Source of the DNA: Polynucleobacter sp. AP-Kaivos-20-H2 | GTDB taxonomy: Bacteria > Pseudomonadota > Gammaproteobacteria > Burkholderiales > Burkholderiaceae | Direction: 5' to 3' | Assembly: GCF_018882215.1 (NCBI RefSeq) | Contig: NZ_JACVOX010000003.1 | Span: 307,896-371,895, forward strand | Length of the DNA stretch: 64,000 bases | Shown here: positions 48,748 through 55,451 of the stretch, one piece after another | Layout of the letters: each line of letters begins with the position of its first letter | How positions within the stretch are numbered: the first letter of the stretch is position 1 | Notes under the pieces: model-generated | Databases searched by the model: none | What the model was told of the DNA's origin: nothing | Seen by the model: only the letters and a program-made list of their open reading frames with translations | Position numbers and translations under genes: made by a program

Positions 48748-49045
48748 GGGCCCATAGCTCAGTTGGTTAGAGCAGAGGACTCATAGCGAAAGTTGTGCCT
48801 TATGCGTGGAAACTGCATAAGGGATGGTGTCAAATTCGGAGAAAGCTAAATGTAGCCAAAAGCTGCACAAGCTAACGCCGAGCGAAGCTTAGTAAGAAAT
48901 TACTTTGAACGTGTAGAGACTAGACGGCACCCATCTAAGTTCAGATGTTAAGTTTGAATATGATGAAGGCATAGTCCAGGGAGTTGTGAAAGCAACACAA
49001 ACCGGAATCCTTTGGTCCCAGGTTCAAGTCCTGGTGGGCCCACCA
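48748..49045 (+). tRNA. ileX: tRNA-Ile (anticodon CAU, lysidine type), interrupted by a group I intron
   Basis: Joining 48748-48784 and 49006-49045 gives a normal 77-nt tRNA: acceptor GGGCCCA/TGGGCCC, D-arm GCTC...GAGC, anticodon arm GAGGA-CTCATAA-TCCTT, T-arm CCAGG-TTCAAGT-CCTGG and encoded CCA. The anticodon is CAU. I call it the minor isoleucine tRNA, whose C34 is changed to lysidine, rather than methionine, because of C4-G69 and C5-G68, which TilS favours, and because the intron is at the site known from Azoarcus tRNA-Ile. An elongator Met tRNA is the alternative. Confidence 0.88.
48785..49005 (+). ncRNA. Self-splicing group I intron (IC3, Azoarcus type)
   Basis: The 221-nt insert lies right after CAU of the anticodon. 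The guide sequence GTG (48795-48797) can pair with the exon end CAU. P2 is CCTTATGC/GCATAAGG (48798-48822). Core words GGATGGTGTCAAATTCGG, GTAGAGACTAGACGGCACCC and GGCATAGTCCAGGG (P3-P7) match the well-known Azoarcus tRNA-Ile intron from memory. P9 is GTTGT-GAAA-GCAAC (48983-48996), and the last base is G, the omega-G at 49005. There is no open reading frame inside. It is expected to splice with guanosine as cofactor. Confidence 0.93.
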
Positions 49046-49052
49046 GAAAAGC

Positions 49053-49088
49053 AAACCCTCATCAGTAATGGTGGGGGTTTTGTCTTTT
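49053..49088 (+). terminator. Terminator after tRNA-Ile
   Basis: AAACCCTCA / TGGGGGTTT forms a stem with a 10-nt loop (49053-49080), followed by TGTCTTTTT. It ends the tRNA transcript. Confidence 0.8.
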
Positions 49089-49093
49089 TGAGC

Positions 49094-49108
49094 GTTACTT
49101 TAAGTAAC
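49094..49108. repeat. Palindromic repeat, copy 1 (degenerate ends)
   Basis: GTTACTT-T-AAGTAAC is the core of the palindrome found complete at 49712 and 51223. Here the outer bases have drifted (GAGC at the left, AGTT at the right). It lies just past the 3' end of the DUF6933-like gene. Confidence 0.7.
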
Positions 49109-49120
49109 AGTTTTATCAAG

Positions 49121-49621
49121 CTAGTGAATCTGCCCACTCGATGCAAATTCTCTCAGAGCATTACCAGGTGTGATTGTACTTTTGTAAAGTGGTCCACAGG
49201 GAGTATCGGCCATCATCATAGAGAGTGAGTAGCAATCATCTGCATAATGCATGGACTGATAGCCTTCTAGGTGATAGGTGAACATATTCAAAATACCAAT
49301 GATGCTGCGATTAGTTGATTTGCAATACACCACTTTATCAAGATGATCTAATTCCTGTTGCATAAAAGCTTCACTTACACCTTGAGATAGCAAGATCTTA
49401 AATAGGTATTGTGGGAATCGTTCTACCAAGTTCGATGCTGGGGCTAGAGGCATCAACACTGGTAGCAGGGTTCTTTCATTTACAAATAAGGCTACCTGTG
49501 GTTTTGAAAATATTGCCTTAGCATACCAATTACCCAAAATATTGTCCCCCTTCCCGGCGGGTTCGTTGACGCCTGAAGGTACCCAATCTAATAATTGTTT
49601 TGAGCAGTGTAAATAAAACAT
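49121..49621 (-). CDS. DUF6933-like protein of unknown function
   Basis: The protein begins MFYLHCSKQLLDWVP and contains LGNWYAKAIF, NERTLLPVLMPLAP, KSTNRSIIGILNMF and ADTPCGPL. These words fit an uncharacterised family I know as DUF6933 (from memory, moderate certainty), small soluble proteins often found near mobile elements. I chose the ATG at 49621, giving 166 residues, because the family starts there and AAGAGA lies nine bases upstream; the frame is open to 49714. It lies between two direct copies of a palindrome and next to a tyrosine recombinase gene. No catalytic motif is recognised. Confidence 0.7.
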   Translation of the reverse strand: MFYLHCSKQLLDWVPSGVNEPAGKGDNILGNWYAKAIFSKPQVALFVNERTLLPVLMPLAPASNLVERFPQYLFKILLSQGVSEAFMQQELDHLDKVVYCKSTNRSIIGILNMFTYHLEGYQSMHYADDCYSLSMMMADTPCGPLYKSTITPGNALREFASSGQIH

Positions 49622-49711
49622 TGGAAAGTATCTCTTGATTAGGTCTAAGGTCGCCTTACTTTTTACCATATGTAGTATCAAGTATTTGAATTGTATTGAA
49701 ACCCATAAATC

Positions 49712-49736
49712 CAAGCGTTACTTTAAGTAACGCTTG
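49712..49736. repeat. Palindromic repeat, copy 2 (perfect)
   Basis: Arms CAAGCGTTACTT and AAGTAACGCTTG flank a central T. It lies between the DUF6933-like gene and the recombinase gene, which are read in opposite directions. It is in the same orientation as copy 1. Confidence 0.85.
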
Positions 49737-49866
49737 TCCCTTCGTAGTACCCCATAAACACCCCAATAATCACCATATATAGCCATACTTTCTTTTGGCT
49801 AAATTGACCTGAATAATTCAGCCAACTTGGTTGCTCTAGCTGGGACTCTGAAGCTAAAGTATATGT

Positions 49867-51213
49867 ATGGCAATTAAAAAAGAAAGTACACATCAACTCA
49901 TACACCGTAACCTAACCCTCTATCAACGCGAGCATAGTGCCGTATGGCAATGTCGCTATAAGGTGGATAACAAGTGGATACGGGCAACTACAAAAGAAAC
50001 CCAAATTGACTTAGCGGTGAATAAAGCTAAAGAGCTATTGGTAGAAGCAGAAATACGTAAGCGCTCCGGCATCCCAGTGGTAACTAAACGCTTTAAGGAT
50101 ATCGCTATGTTAGCTATTGATCGCATGGAGCGAGACTTAAAGGGTGGCTTGGGTAAGTCAATCTACAAAGACTACATCCGTATTATTAATGAGCATTTCA
50201 TACCCAGTCTTGGACAAAGGCTTATTACCAATATTGACTACGATGCCCTGCAGCAGTACTACGATGATCGTGAAGCTAAGTATGGCTTGGCGCTATCAAA
50301 TAGCAATCGCAAAACCCAAAATGCTGCATTCAATCGAGTCTTTGATGAAGCTATTGTTAGAGGTTATCTAACTGAGAGTAATCGCCCTAAGTTAGATGGC
50401 AAGACTAAAGAGAGTGTTCGTCGTCCTGCATTTGAATTGCATGAGTTAAGAGCGTTATTAAAACTACTGGGTCCATACATAGAATCAGGCAGAACGAAAG
50501 ATGTGCGTGAACGAAGAGAGATTCTGAGAGACTATGTGGAGATGTTGGTAGATACAGGAGCAAGACCAGGAATTGAGTTACTTGATATGAAATGGAAGCA
50601 AATCCGTTTCATGATGAACCCTATTAGTACGGTCACAGATCAATTGGATGAGGATGGTGAAGTCATTGAAGTGCACAGCCTAAACCGAAGTTGTGAGATG
50701 ACGGTTAAAGGTAAAACAGGGCAAAGACAGATTATTGGACGCTTACCTAGTATCAGAGTCTTAGAGAGAATAGCTTTGCGAAACTATGGAGTAGCTAGCT
50801 CAATTAAAGATCCTTTGGCTGAGCTGATTAAACCCACTAATGATGACTATATCTTTAGAACCAAAGAGGGCAGGGATTTAAGTGATGTCTTAAACCATAT
50901 GTTTGACGGCTTCTTAGCAGACCATGGTTTATTGATTGATCCCAAAACTAATCAAAAGCGGGTGTTCTATAGCCTACGCCATACCTATGCCACGTTAGCA
51001 CTTACCCACGATCTGGTGCCTATTCATACATTAGCTAAGCAGATGGGTACAAGTATATTAATGATTGAGCGGCACTATAGCCATTTACAAGTAATACAGG
51101 CTATAGAGCAATTACGTGGAGCTACAACTAGAAAGCTGATTGAGGCGGATAGTAAGGCGTCTGATAATTATCCTAGTAAGAAGCAGGCTGAACGGGAGTT
51201 ACGGGCAGCTTAG
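49867..51213 (+). CDS. Tyrosine recombinase / phage-type integrase
   Basis: The 448-residue protein has an N-terminal SAM-like DNA-binding region and a C-terminal catalytic domain. Arg233 is in DTGARPGIELLDMKW, Arg371 and His372 in FYSLRHTYATLAL, and the nucleophile Tyr404 in IERHYSHL, so all key residues are present; the first His of HxxR is replaced by a Tyr (YSLR), as in many phage integrases. It is bounded by inverted copies of a palindrome and followed by a tRNA-Lys-like fragment. No other phage or conjugation gene is nearby, so it is a remnant or a very small element. Confidence 0.93.
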   Translation: MAIKKESTHQLIHRNLTLYQREHSAVWQCRYKVDNKWIRATTKETQIDLAVNKAKELLVEAEIRKRSGIPVVTKRFKDIAMLAIDRMERDLKGGLGKSIYKDYIRIINEHFIPSLGQRLITNIDYDALQQYYDDREAKYGLALSNSNRKTQNAAFNRVFDEAIVRGYLTESNRPKLDGKTKESVRRPAFELHELRALLKLLGPYIESGRTKDVRERREILRDYVEMLVDTGARPGIELLDMKWKQIRFMMNPISTVTDQLDEDGEVIEVHSLNRSCEMTVKGKTGQRQIIGRLPSIRVLERIALRNYGVASSIKDPLAELIKPTNDDYIFRTKEGRDLSDVLNHMFDGFLADHGLLIDPKTNQKRVFYSLRHTYATLALTHDLVPIHTLAKQMGTSILMIERHYSHLQVIQAIEQLRGATTRKLIEADSKASDNYPSKKQAERELRAA

Positions 51214-51222
51214 ATTGGTTAC

Positions 51223-51245
51223 AAGCGTTACTTAAAGTAACGCTT
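51223..51245. repeat. Palindromic repeat, copy 3 (perfect, inverted)
   Basis: Arms AAGCGTTACTT and AAGTAACGCTT flank a central A, which is the reverse complement of copy 2. It starts 10 bp after the recombinase stop codon, so the recombinase gene is framed by an inverted pair. Confidence 0.85.
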
Positions 51246-51261
51246 ACGATCCAGAACTCTC

Positions 51262-51280
51262 GCGACCAACGGATTAAAAG
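51262..51280 (-). pseudogene. Fragment resembling the anticodon arm of tRNA-Lys
   Basis: The minus strand reads CTTTTAATCCGTTGGTCGC, the anticodon loop (TTT), 3' stem and variable loop of a proteobacterial tRNA-Lys as I remember it. The sequence on either side no longer matches a tRNA. It may be the attachment core left by the recombinase, which would then have used a tRNA-Lys gene as target. Confidence 0.5.
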
Positions 51281-51468
51281 AGTTGTTTTAGCGCCAACAG
51301 TCTCAATGTAACACAAAAATACACAACATAAAATCTCTTTAAATTCACAGTTTATTTGGCCGGTCGGGTGCAATTTTTACTCGGTCCGTCAATTGGTTTC
51401 GACAACAGTTTGTCGAGTACATCGACTGATTTCATATTGACTTTGAGTGGTTAAGCGCAGCTTAGGGA
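51281..51468. other. Non-coding gap downstream of the recombinase
   Basis: No gene is seen. The only structure is a 7-bp inverted repeat, TCGACAA-CAGT-TTGTCGA (51399-51416), which could form a small hairpin. The sequence lacks a promoter or terminator that I can recognise. Confidence 0.4.
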
Positions 51469-51744
51469 TCAATACACTGCATCATGATCTCCGACATTGA
51501 TTAAAACAATTTCATTGTCAGAGATGATCATTTCAATGGTGACTCGATATTTCAAGTTAATTGAAATACTTTGCAGCCCGTCGAGCCTTCCCGATAAACC
51601 ATGAAGGCGAAGTGAAGGGTGGTGCGGATTGAGTTCTAGTAGCTCTAATGTTTTTTCGTATTGACTTTCTACATCAGGATGACGCTTTAGAAATTTAGCG
51701 GCACGCCGGTTGTATTGCTCAGTAAAAATTAACTGCCAACTCAC
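51469..51744 (-). CDS. RelE/ParE superfamily toxin
   Basis: The 91-residue basic protein (TEQYNRRAAKFLKRHPDVES, SLRLHGLSGRLDGLQSISIN, LKYRVTIEM) has the RelE/ParE fold pattern of mRNA interferases or gyrase inhibitors. The start is a GTG whose G is shared with the antitoxin stop. It is downstream of its antitoxin on the same strand, the standard order for RelBE. A gyrase-poisoning ParE activity cannot be excluded from the sequence. Confidence 0.82.
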   Translation of the reverse strand: MSWQLIFTEQYNRRAAKFLKRHPDVESQYEKTLELLELNPHHPSLRLHGLSGRLDGLQSISINLKYRVTIEMIISDNEIVLINVGDHDAVY

Positions 51745-52010
51745 TACGTTGACTTATTAATTTGTTTGAGGCGTTTAATGTGGTGTGCTACTGTTTCTTT
51801 GACAAAGCGCCCTCCTGCTAAATCCGCCTTTGATTCGGCTAGAGCAGCTTCGAGTTCGCATTCGCGCAAATACTGGTATTGCTGCTGACTCATCACCACA
51901 TATTTGATCTGTCCGCGTACCGATACCGGCGCTTCAAGTTGGCCCAGCAATGCATCTTCTATTGCTTTGATGCCCTTGGTTTTCAAGTCATTTGCTACAA
52001 CGGCGCCCAT
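51744..52010 (-). CDS. Phd/YefM-like antitoxin
   Basis: The 88-residue protein (MGAVVANDLKTKGIKAIEDA, VSVRGQIKYVVMSQQQYQYL) resembles Phd/YefM-type antitoxins, with an N-terminal DNA-binding part and a C-terminal helix (LKQINKST end). AAGGAGG lies just upstream of the ATG at 52010, which decides the start; an open extension further upstream is ignored. It overlaps the toxin gene by one base. A promoter with a palindrome at 52041-52069 precedes it. Confidence 0.8.
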   Translation of the reverse strand: MGAVVANDLKTKGIKAIEDALLGQLEAPVSVRGQIKYVVMSQQQYQYLRECELEAALAESKADLAGGRFVKETVAHHIKRLKQINKST

Positions 52011-52040
52011 GATAGCCTCCTTAATAGTACGATTAACAGT

Positions 52041-52069
52041 ATTGTATATAAGATGGTTTTGTAATACAA
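52041..52069 (-). promoter_or_regulatory. Promoter and operator of the RelE/ParE-type pair
   Basis: On the minus strand TTGTAT (52069-52064), 17 bp and TACAAT (52046-52041) form a promoter. The palindrome TTGTA-A-TACAA (52059-52069) covers the -35, and a second half-site TTACAA lies at 52076-52081. This suits autoregulation by the antitoxin. Confidence 0.55.
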
Positions 52070-52144
52070 GGATTGTTACAAGAGCCTTGTTCTTGAAGTT
52101 GGGATTCAATGGTTTTAACGTAGTTTTGACGGTTTACCCGATAA

Positions 52145-52309
52145 AACTATCTCCTAATCCTCCAGCATTTAGAGGAAGACCTCATTGGCGAACTTTTAGG
52201 AGGTTTTAAAGAGGCAGATATTTCAATTGAGGATCCTAATCTATTACCCTACGATCGTAGGGTATTCAATGTAGAAAATCTTCCCCACACTGCAGTTTCA
52301 ATCATTTAG
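52145..52309 (+). pseudogene. Possible relic reading frame
   Basis: A frame of 54 codons without a start codon ends at TAG 52307-52309 and reads LQHLEEDLIGELLGGFKEAD and further, with protein-like composition. It has no ribosome site or start that fits, and the palindrome at 52245 lies inside it. It may be the 3' end of a lost gene. I do not recognise it. Confidence 0.25.
52245..52264. promoter_or_regulatory. Palindromic regulator site A
   Basis: TACCCTACGATCGTAGGGTA is a perfect 20-bp palindrome 57 bp before the start of the outer-membrane barrel gene. Its inner 16 bases match the motif CCCTNCNNTCGNAGGG shared by the regulator gene, tpsB and tpsA. It is the strongest candidate binding site for the response regulator at 54673. 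Confidence 0.65.
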
Positions 52310-52321
52310 CCCTATTTAATA

Positions 52322-53002
52322 ATGCTCAGATTTTGGTTTGCTCCTCTTCTTGTAATAACAATGCTTGCACCACTCCCGGTTGCTGTGCAGGCGCAAGAAA
52401 AGACCCATTCTCAATTTGAAGGTTTTTATACTGATCTAGGTTTTGGATATCGGGGTATCAATACATCGATCAGTTCTGTTTTGACACTCAATGGCAGAGT
52501 TATTCCGTCGAGCATTAACTCAAGTGGTTCTAGTCATCAAGTAGCAGTGCTCACTACGGGATATAACTTCAATATTGCCCAGAATTATTATTTGGGAATA
52601 GGCGCCAATATTTCACCCTCTAATGGTTTAGTGCAGCAGCTCCAAGTACAAGCTTTAAATCAAACTGCAACGGTAAGCAGCGGTTCTCCTCTATATAACT
52701 ATGGATTTTTTCTTTCCCCTGGTTTTCAAACTGAGGATGGCTTATTTTATTTAAAGGCAGGCAAGCAGACGCAAGTAGTGAATTCAAATACAGGCCCTAA
52801 CTTGAGTAGCTACTTATTAGGCCTTGGATATAAGCAGTTTGTATATGATGCAATTTATCTATTTGGTGAAGCCAATTATTCGTCCTATGACCCTCAGACT
52901 ACGACAAGAACTATCATTTCATCTGGGCGCACAATCAACGCTTCTATAACTACATCGTCACAAACTGCCAGACTACTTTTGGGGCTGGGATATCAATTTT
53001 GA
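52322..53002 (+). CDS. Outer-membrane beta-barrel protein of unknown function
   Basis: The 226-residue protein has a signal peptide (LLVITMLAPLPVAVQAQ, cleavage after AQA at about residue 25) and alternating hydrophobic strands with glycine-aromatic turns (GFYTDLGFGYRG, YYLGIGANIS, YLFGEANYSSYD) ending in LLLGLGYQF, whose terminal Phe is the Bam signal. About eight strands are expected, as in small OmpA-like or OmpW-like barrels. It is preceded by regulator site A and followed by the kinase gene 46 bp later, so it may be controlled by the same system. Confidence 0.78.
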   Translation: MLRFWFAPLLVITMLAPLPVAVQAQEKTHSQFEGFYTDLGFGYRGINTSISSVLTLNGRVIPSSINSSGSSHQVAVLTTGYNFNIAQNYYLGIGANISPSNGLVQQLQVQALNQTATVSSGSPLYNYGFFLSPGFQTEDGLFYLKAGKQTQVVNSNTGPNLSSYLLGLGYKQFVYDAIYLFGEANYSSYDPQTTTRTIISSGRTINASITTSSQTARLLLGLGYQF

Positions 53003-53048
53003 TTCTTATTGGAATAACCAATACGGATACGTCATAAAATATTAACAA

Positions 53049-54557
53049 ATGTCTCAGTACCTATCCTTCTATTTCGCTTCGATATCATTTTTCTTGTTAT
53101 CCATGTTGATTTCAGGTTTTCAACTATCTAAAGGGGTCGAACGAAATCAGAGTTTTTATTTCATGTCGCTAACAAGTTCCATGGGTTTATTGGGCGCAAT
53201 AATAGTTGTCATCGCTTTTATATTCTTGGGTCATGAAATAGATTCGTACCGTTTTTTTGAAGAACTGCCAGATTCAGCCTTTAAAAAGATGTTTTTTTTA
53301 GGGTATTTCCTTTTTGGCCTCTCGATGTCATTTCAACCTCTTTACTATAAAAGTCTTCGAAAAAGAGTATCTAAGAGTTTTATTTTGGTGAGCTTGGGAT
53401 GTGTAATTCCTTTTTTCGTTCTCGTTTGGTCAGTCGGAAAAAGTGGAAACTATTTAGATCGAGCATTTTTTGTCTATATCTTTATTGTTTGCCTTTTGAG
53501 TTGGATGCTTGTTGAGGTTGCCAATAGTAACAAGCAACTCCCAACAATCTGGTTCAATTTAATCCGCTCTACCATTTTGGTATTCATTGGAATTTTTGTA
53601 ATTTGGTTGGCGATTATCCTCGTAACAAATCGTCAAGGCTATATTTTTGGATTCACGCTTTTAGATATTTCACAATTTGATATTTCATCACGAGTTTTAA
53701 GGGGCAATCTATTTATATTTCTCCAGCTATTAATCCTGATGCACTGGATAGAGAATTTTTCGTATAACGCTATTCAATTGAAGACGAGGGATAAGCAGGT
53801 TCAAGGGTTACTTTTAGAGAAAGACCTCTTGATTGAAAAATTAGCAAACAGCAGCACTTTAATTGAAAGTGGTGCGCTATCGGCAGGATTAGCACACGAG
53901 CTTAATCAATATTTGGCTCGTATTGAACTCAATAGCGATGAGGCTTTGCAATTAATTGGCCAAGAGAGTGTCAAGCCTGAAGATCTAAAACAACCTTTGG
54001 GAAATATCCTCAAAGCAAATCATCTAGCAGCTAAACTCATTTTGAGCCTTAAAAAACTGTTCAATCGAGGCGAGGAGAGTCCTTCCTTATGTAGTATTGA
54101 TGACTTGATTAGGGAGATTGTGTCGCTGTATTCAGGGCGTATTCAAAAATCGCATATACAAATAGAGTTTGATTTACAGGTGATAGATAGGCAATCGATT
54201 TGGGAGTCATTGTTTCGTCAGGTGGTAGTCAATCTTTTGTCTAATGCCATAGACGCACTGGATACAAGCTCTCAAAACAACAAAGTTATTCAAATACACA
54301 GTAGGATCAACGAGCAAGGATATTATTGTCTTGCCATCACTGATAATGGCCCCGGAATTCATGGCCAACAAGAAGCCAAGCTTTTTAATTTATTTGCTAC
54401 TTCCAAGTCTACCGGTACCGGGGTCGGTCTATGGCTTTCACGCTATATTGTTGAGCGTCACCAAGGATCGCTGATATATAAGAACCTGCCAGATAATGGA
54501 GGGGTTAGTTTTATTGTCACCATTCCCCCGGGCCTTAAGCCAAAGTGGGGGAGCTAG
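53049..54557 (+). CDS. Membrane-anchored sensor histidine kinase
   Basis: The N-terminal 250 residues form seven or so membrane helices with no recognisable sensor domain. A short coiled linker then leads into the dimerisation domain with the phospho-acceptor His283 (SAGLAHELNQYLARIE) and the ATPase domain with the N box NLLSNAIDAL, G1 ITDNGPGI and G2 STGTGVGLWLSRYIV. All motifs are intact over 502 residues. The partner is the response regulator that starts 115 bp downstream. The stimulus is unknown; a helical sensor of this kind could read a membrane or ion signal. Confidence 0.92.
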   Translation: MSQYLSFYFASISFFLLSMLISGFQLSKGVERNQSFYFMSLTSSMGLLGAIIVVIAFIFLGHEIDSYRFFEELPDSAFKKMFFLGYFLFGLSMSFQPLYYKSLRKRVSKSFILVSLGCVIPFFVLVWSVGKSGNYLDRAFFVYIFIVCLLSWMLVEVANSNKQLPTIWFNLIRSTILVFIGIFVIWLAIILVTNRQGYIFGFTLLDISQFDISSRVLRGNLFIFLQLLILMHWIENFSYNAIQLKTRDKQVQGLLLEKDLLIEKLANSSTLIESGALSAGLAHELNQYLARIELNSDEALQLIGQESVKPEDLKQPLGNILKANHLAAKLILSLKKLFNRGEESPSLCSIDDLIREIVSLYSGRIQKSHIQIEFDLQVIDRQSIWESLFRQVVVNLLSNAIDALDTSSQNNKVIQIHSRINEQGYYCLAITDNGPGIHGQQEAKLFNLFATSKSTGTGVGLWLSRYIVERHQGSLIYKNLPDNGGVSFIVTIPPGLKPKWGS

Positions 54558-54576
54558 TGGATACGTCAATGCAAGC

Positions 54577-54632
54577 TTATGACTAATTCCCTTCTTTCGC
54601 AGGGTATGAGCAATAAAGCACATTAGTCATAA
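54577..54632. promoter_or_regulatory. Regulator site D and promoter of the response regulator gene
   Basis: CCCTTCTTTCGCAGGG (54589-54604) matches the shared 16-bp motif. CATAAT at 54628-54633 is the likely -10, 31.5 bp from the motif centre, so the motif sits near -43. The region is framed by a perfect 11-bp inverted repeat, TTATGACTAAT (54577-54587) and ATTAGTCATAA (54622-54632), whose right arm overlaps the -10. Confidence 0.6.
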
Positions 54633-54672
54633 TTTATTTTTAATAGGCGCTAATGAATTGGCTTAGTGGGCA

Positions 54673-55284
54673 ATGAATTCAAAAAAATACATTTTTTTGG
54701 TAGAAGACGATGATGAGTTACGCTCTGATCTTGAGCGTGCCTTGCAGTTTTGCGGCTATACCATTTTCTCTTTTGCCAGTCCCGAGCAATTTTTAAGCGA
54801 ATTTAAACCTGTAGTGCCTGCGGTATTGGTAAGCGATATGCGAATGCCCAAGCAATCGGGCATCCAATTACAGTCCGAGTTGATTGCTAAGGGGCACAAG
54901 ATCCCAATCATTTTCATTAGTGGCGAGAGTTCTGATGAGCAAATTGTCAAAGCCTTTAAAAATGGTGCCTTTGACTTTTTATTAAAACCTTTTAGTCGTG
55001 AAGCATTTTTGAGTGCAGTTGCTAAGGCCATTGAGCAAGACACTGTTGCGATGCAAGAGCTGATTCGCAAGTCTCAACTAACTGAGGCTCTAAAAACCCT
55101 ATCGCCACGTGAGCGTCAAGTCTTTAATCTATTAGCAAAGGGCTATGGTAATAAAGAGCTGGTTGATGAACTGGGGATTTCTTTACCAACAGTAAAAGAA
55201 TACAAATCTGAAGTGATGTATAAATTGCGTTTGCGCTCACTGGCTGAGCTCATTGCACTCAATACTAGTCTTTCAGCTAGTTAG
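54673..55284 (+). CDS. FixJ/NarL-type response regulator
   Basis: The 203-residue protein has a receiver domain (FLVEDDDELRS, phospho-acceptor Asp55 in LVSDMRMP, LLKPFSREAF) and a LuxR-type helix-turn-helix domain (LSPRERQVFNLLAKGYGNKE, ISLPTVKEYKSEVMYKLRLR). The arrangement with a histidine kinase just upstream is a standard two-component pair. Motif CCCTNCNNTCGNAGGG, present before this gene and before the genes it adjoins, is its most plausible target, including its own promoter. Confidence 0.93.
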   Translation: MNSKKYIFLVEDDDELRSDLERALQFCGYTIFSFASPEQFLSEFKPVVPAVLVSDMRMPKQSGIQLQSELIAKGHKIPIIFISGESSDEQIVKAFKNGAFDFLLKPFSREAFLSAVAKAIEQDTVAMQELIRKSQLTEALKTLSPRERQVFNLLAKGYGNKELVDELGISLPTVKEYKSEVMYKLRLRSLAELIALNTSLSAS

Positions 55285-55324
55285 GGCCTGCTAGATCAAA
55301 GTTCATAGCAGTGATTTTGATGAT

Positions 55325-55340
55325 CCCTGCTTTCGTAGGG
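55325..55340. promoter_or_regulatory. Regulator site C upstream of tpsB
   Basis: CCCTGCTTTCGTAGGG matches the shared motif and differs from site D at only two bases. AATAAT at 55364-55369 is placed at the same 31.5 bp from the motif centre as the -10 of site D. It is 111 bp before the tpsB ATG. Confidence 0.6.
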
Positions 55341-55451
55341 TTACCAAGATTGCCCCTTACAGAAATAATTCAATCTATTGATGCGCAGTCCTCAGTATTG
55401 CATCAGGATCAGCACCCAATAACGATTGAATCACTTAAACCACTAGATTAG

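Noticed and set aside
48748..49045. Calling the tRNA elongator Met
   Set aside because: The anticodon is CAU in both, but the acceptor pairs C4-G69 and C5-G68 and the position of an Azoarcus-type intron favour the lysidine tRNA-Ile. Kept as an alternative in the feature.
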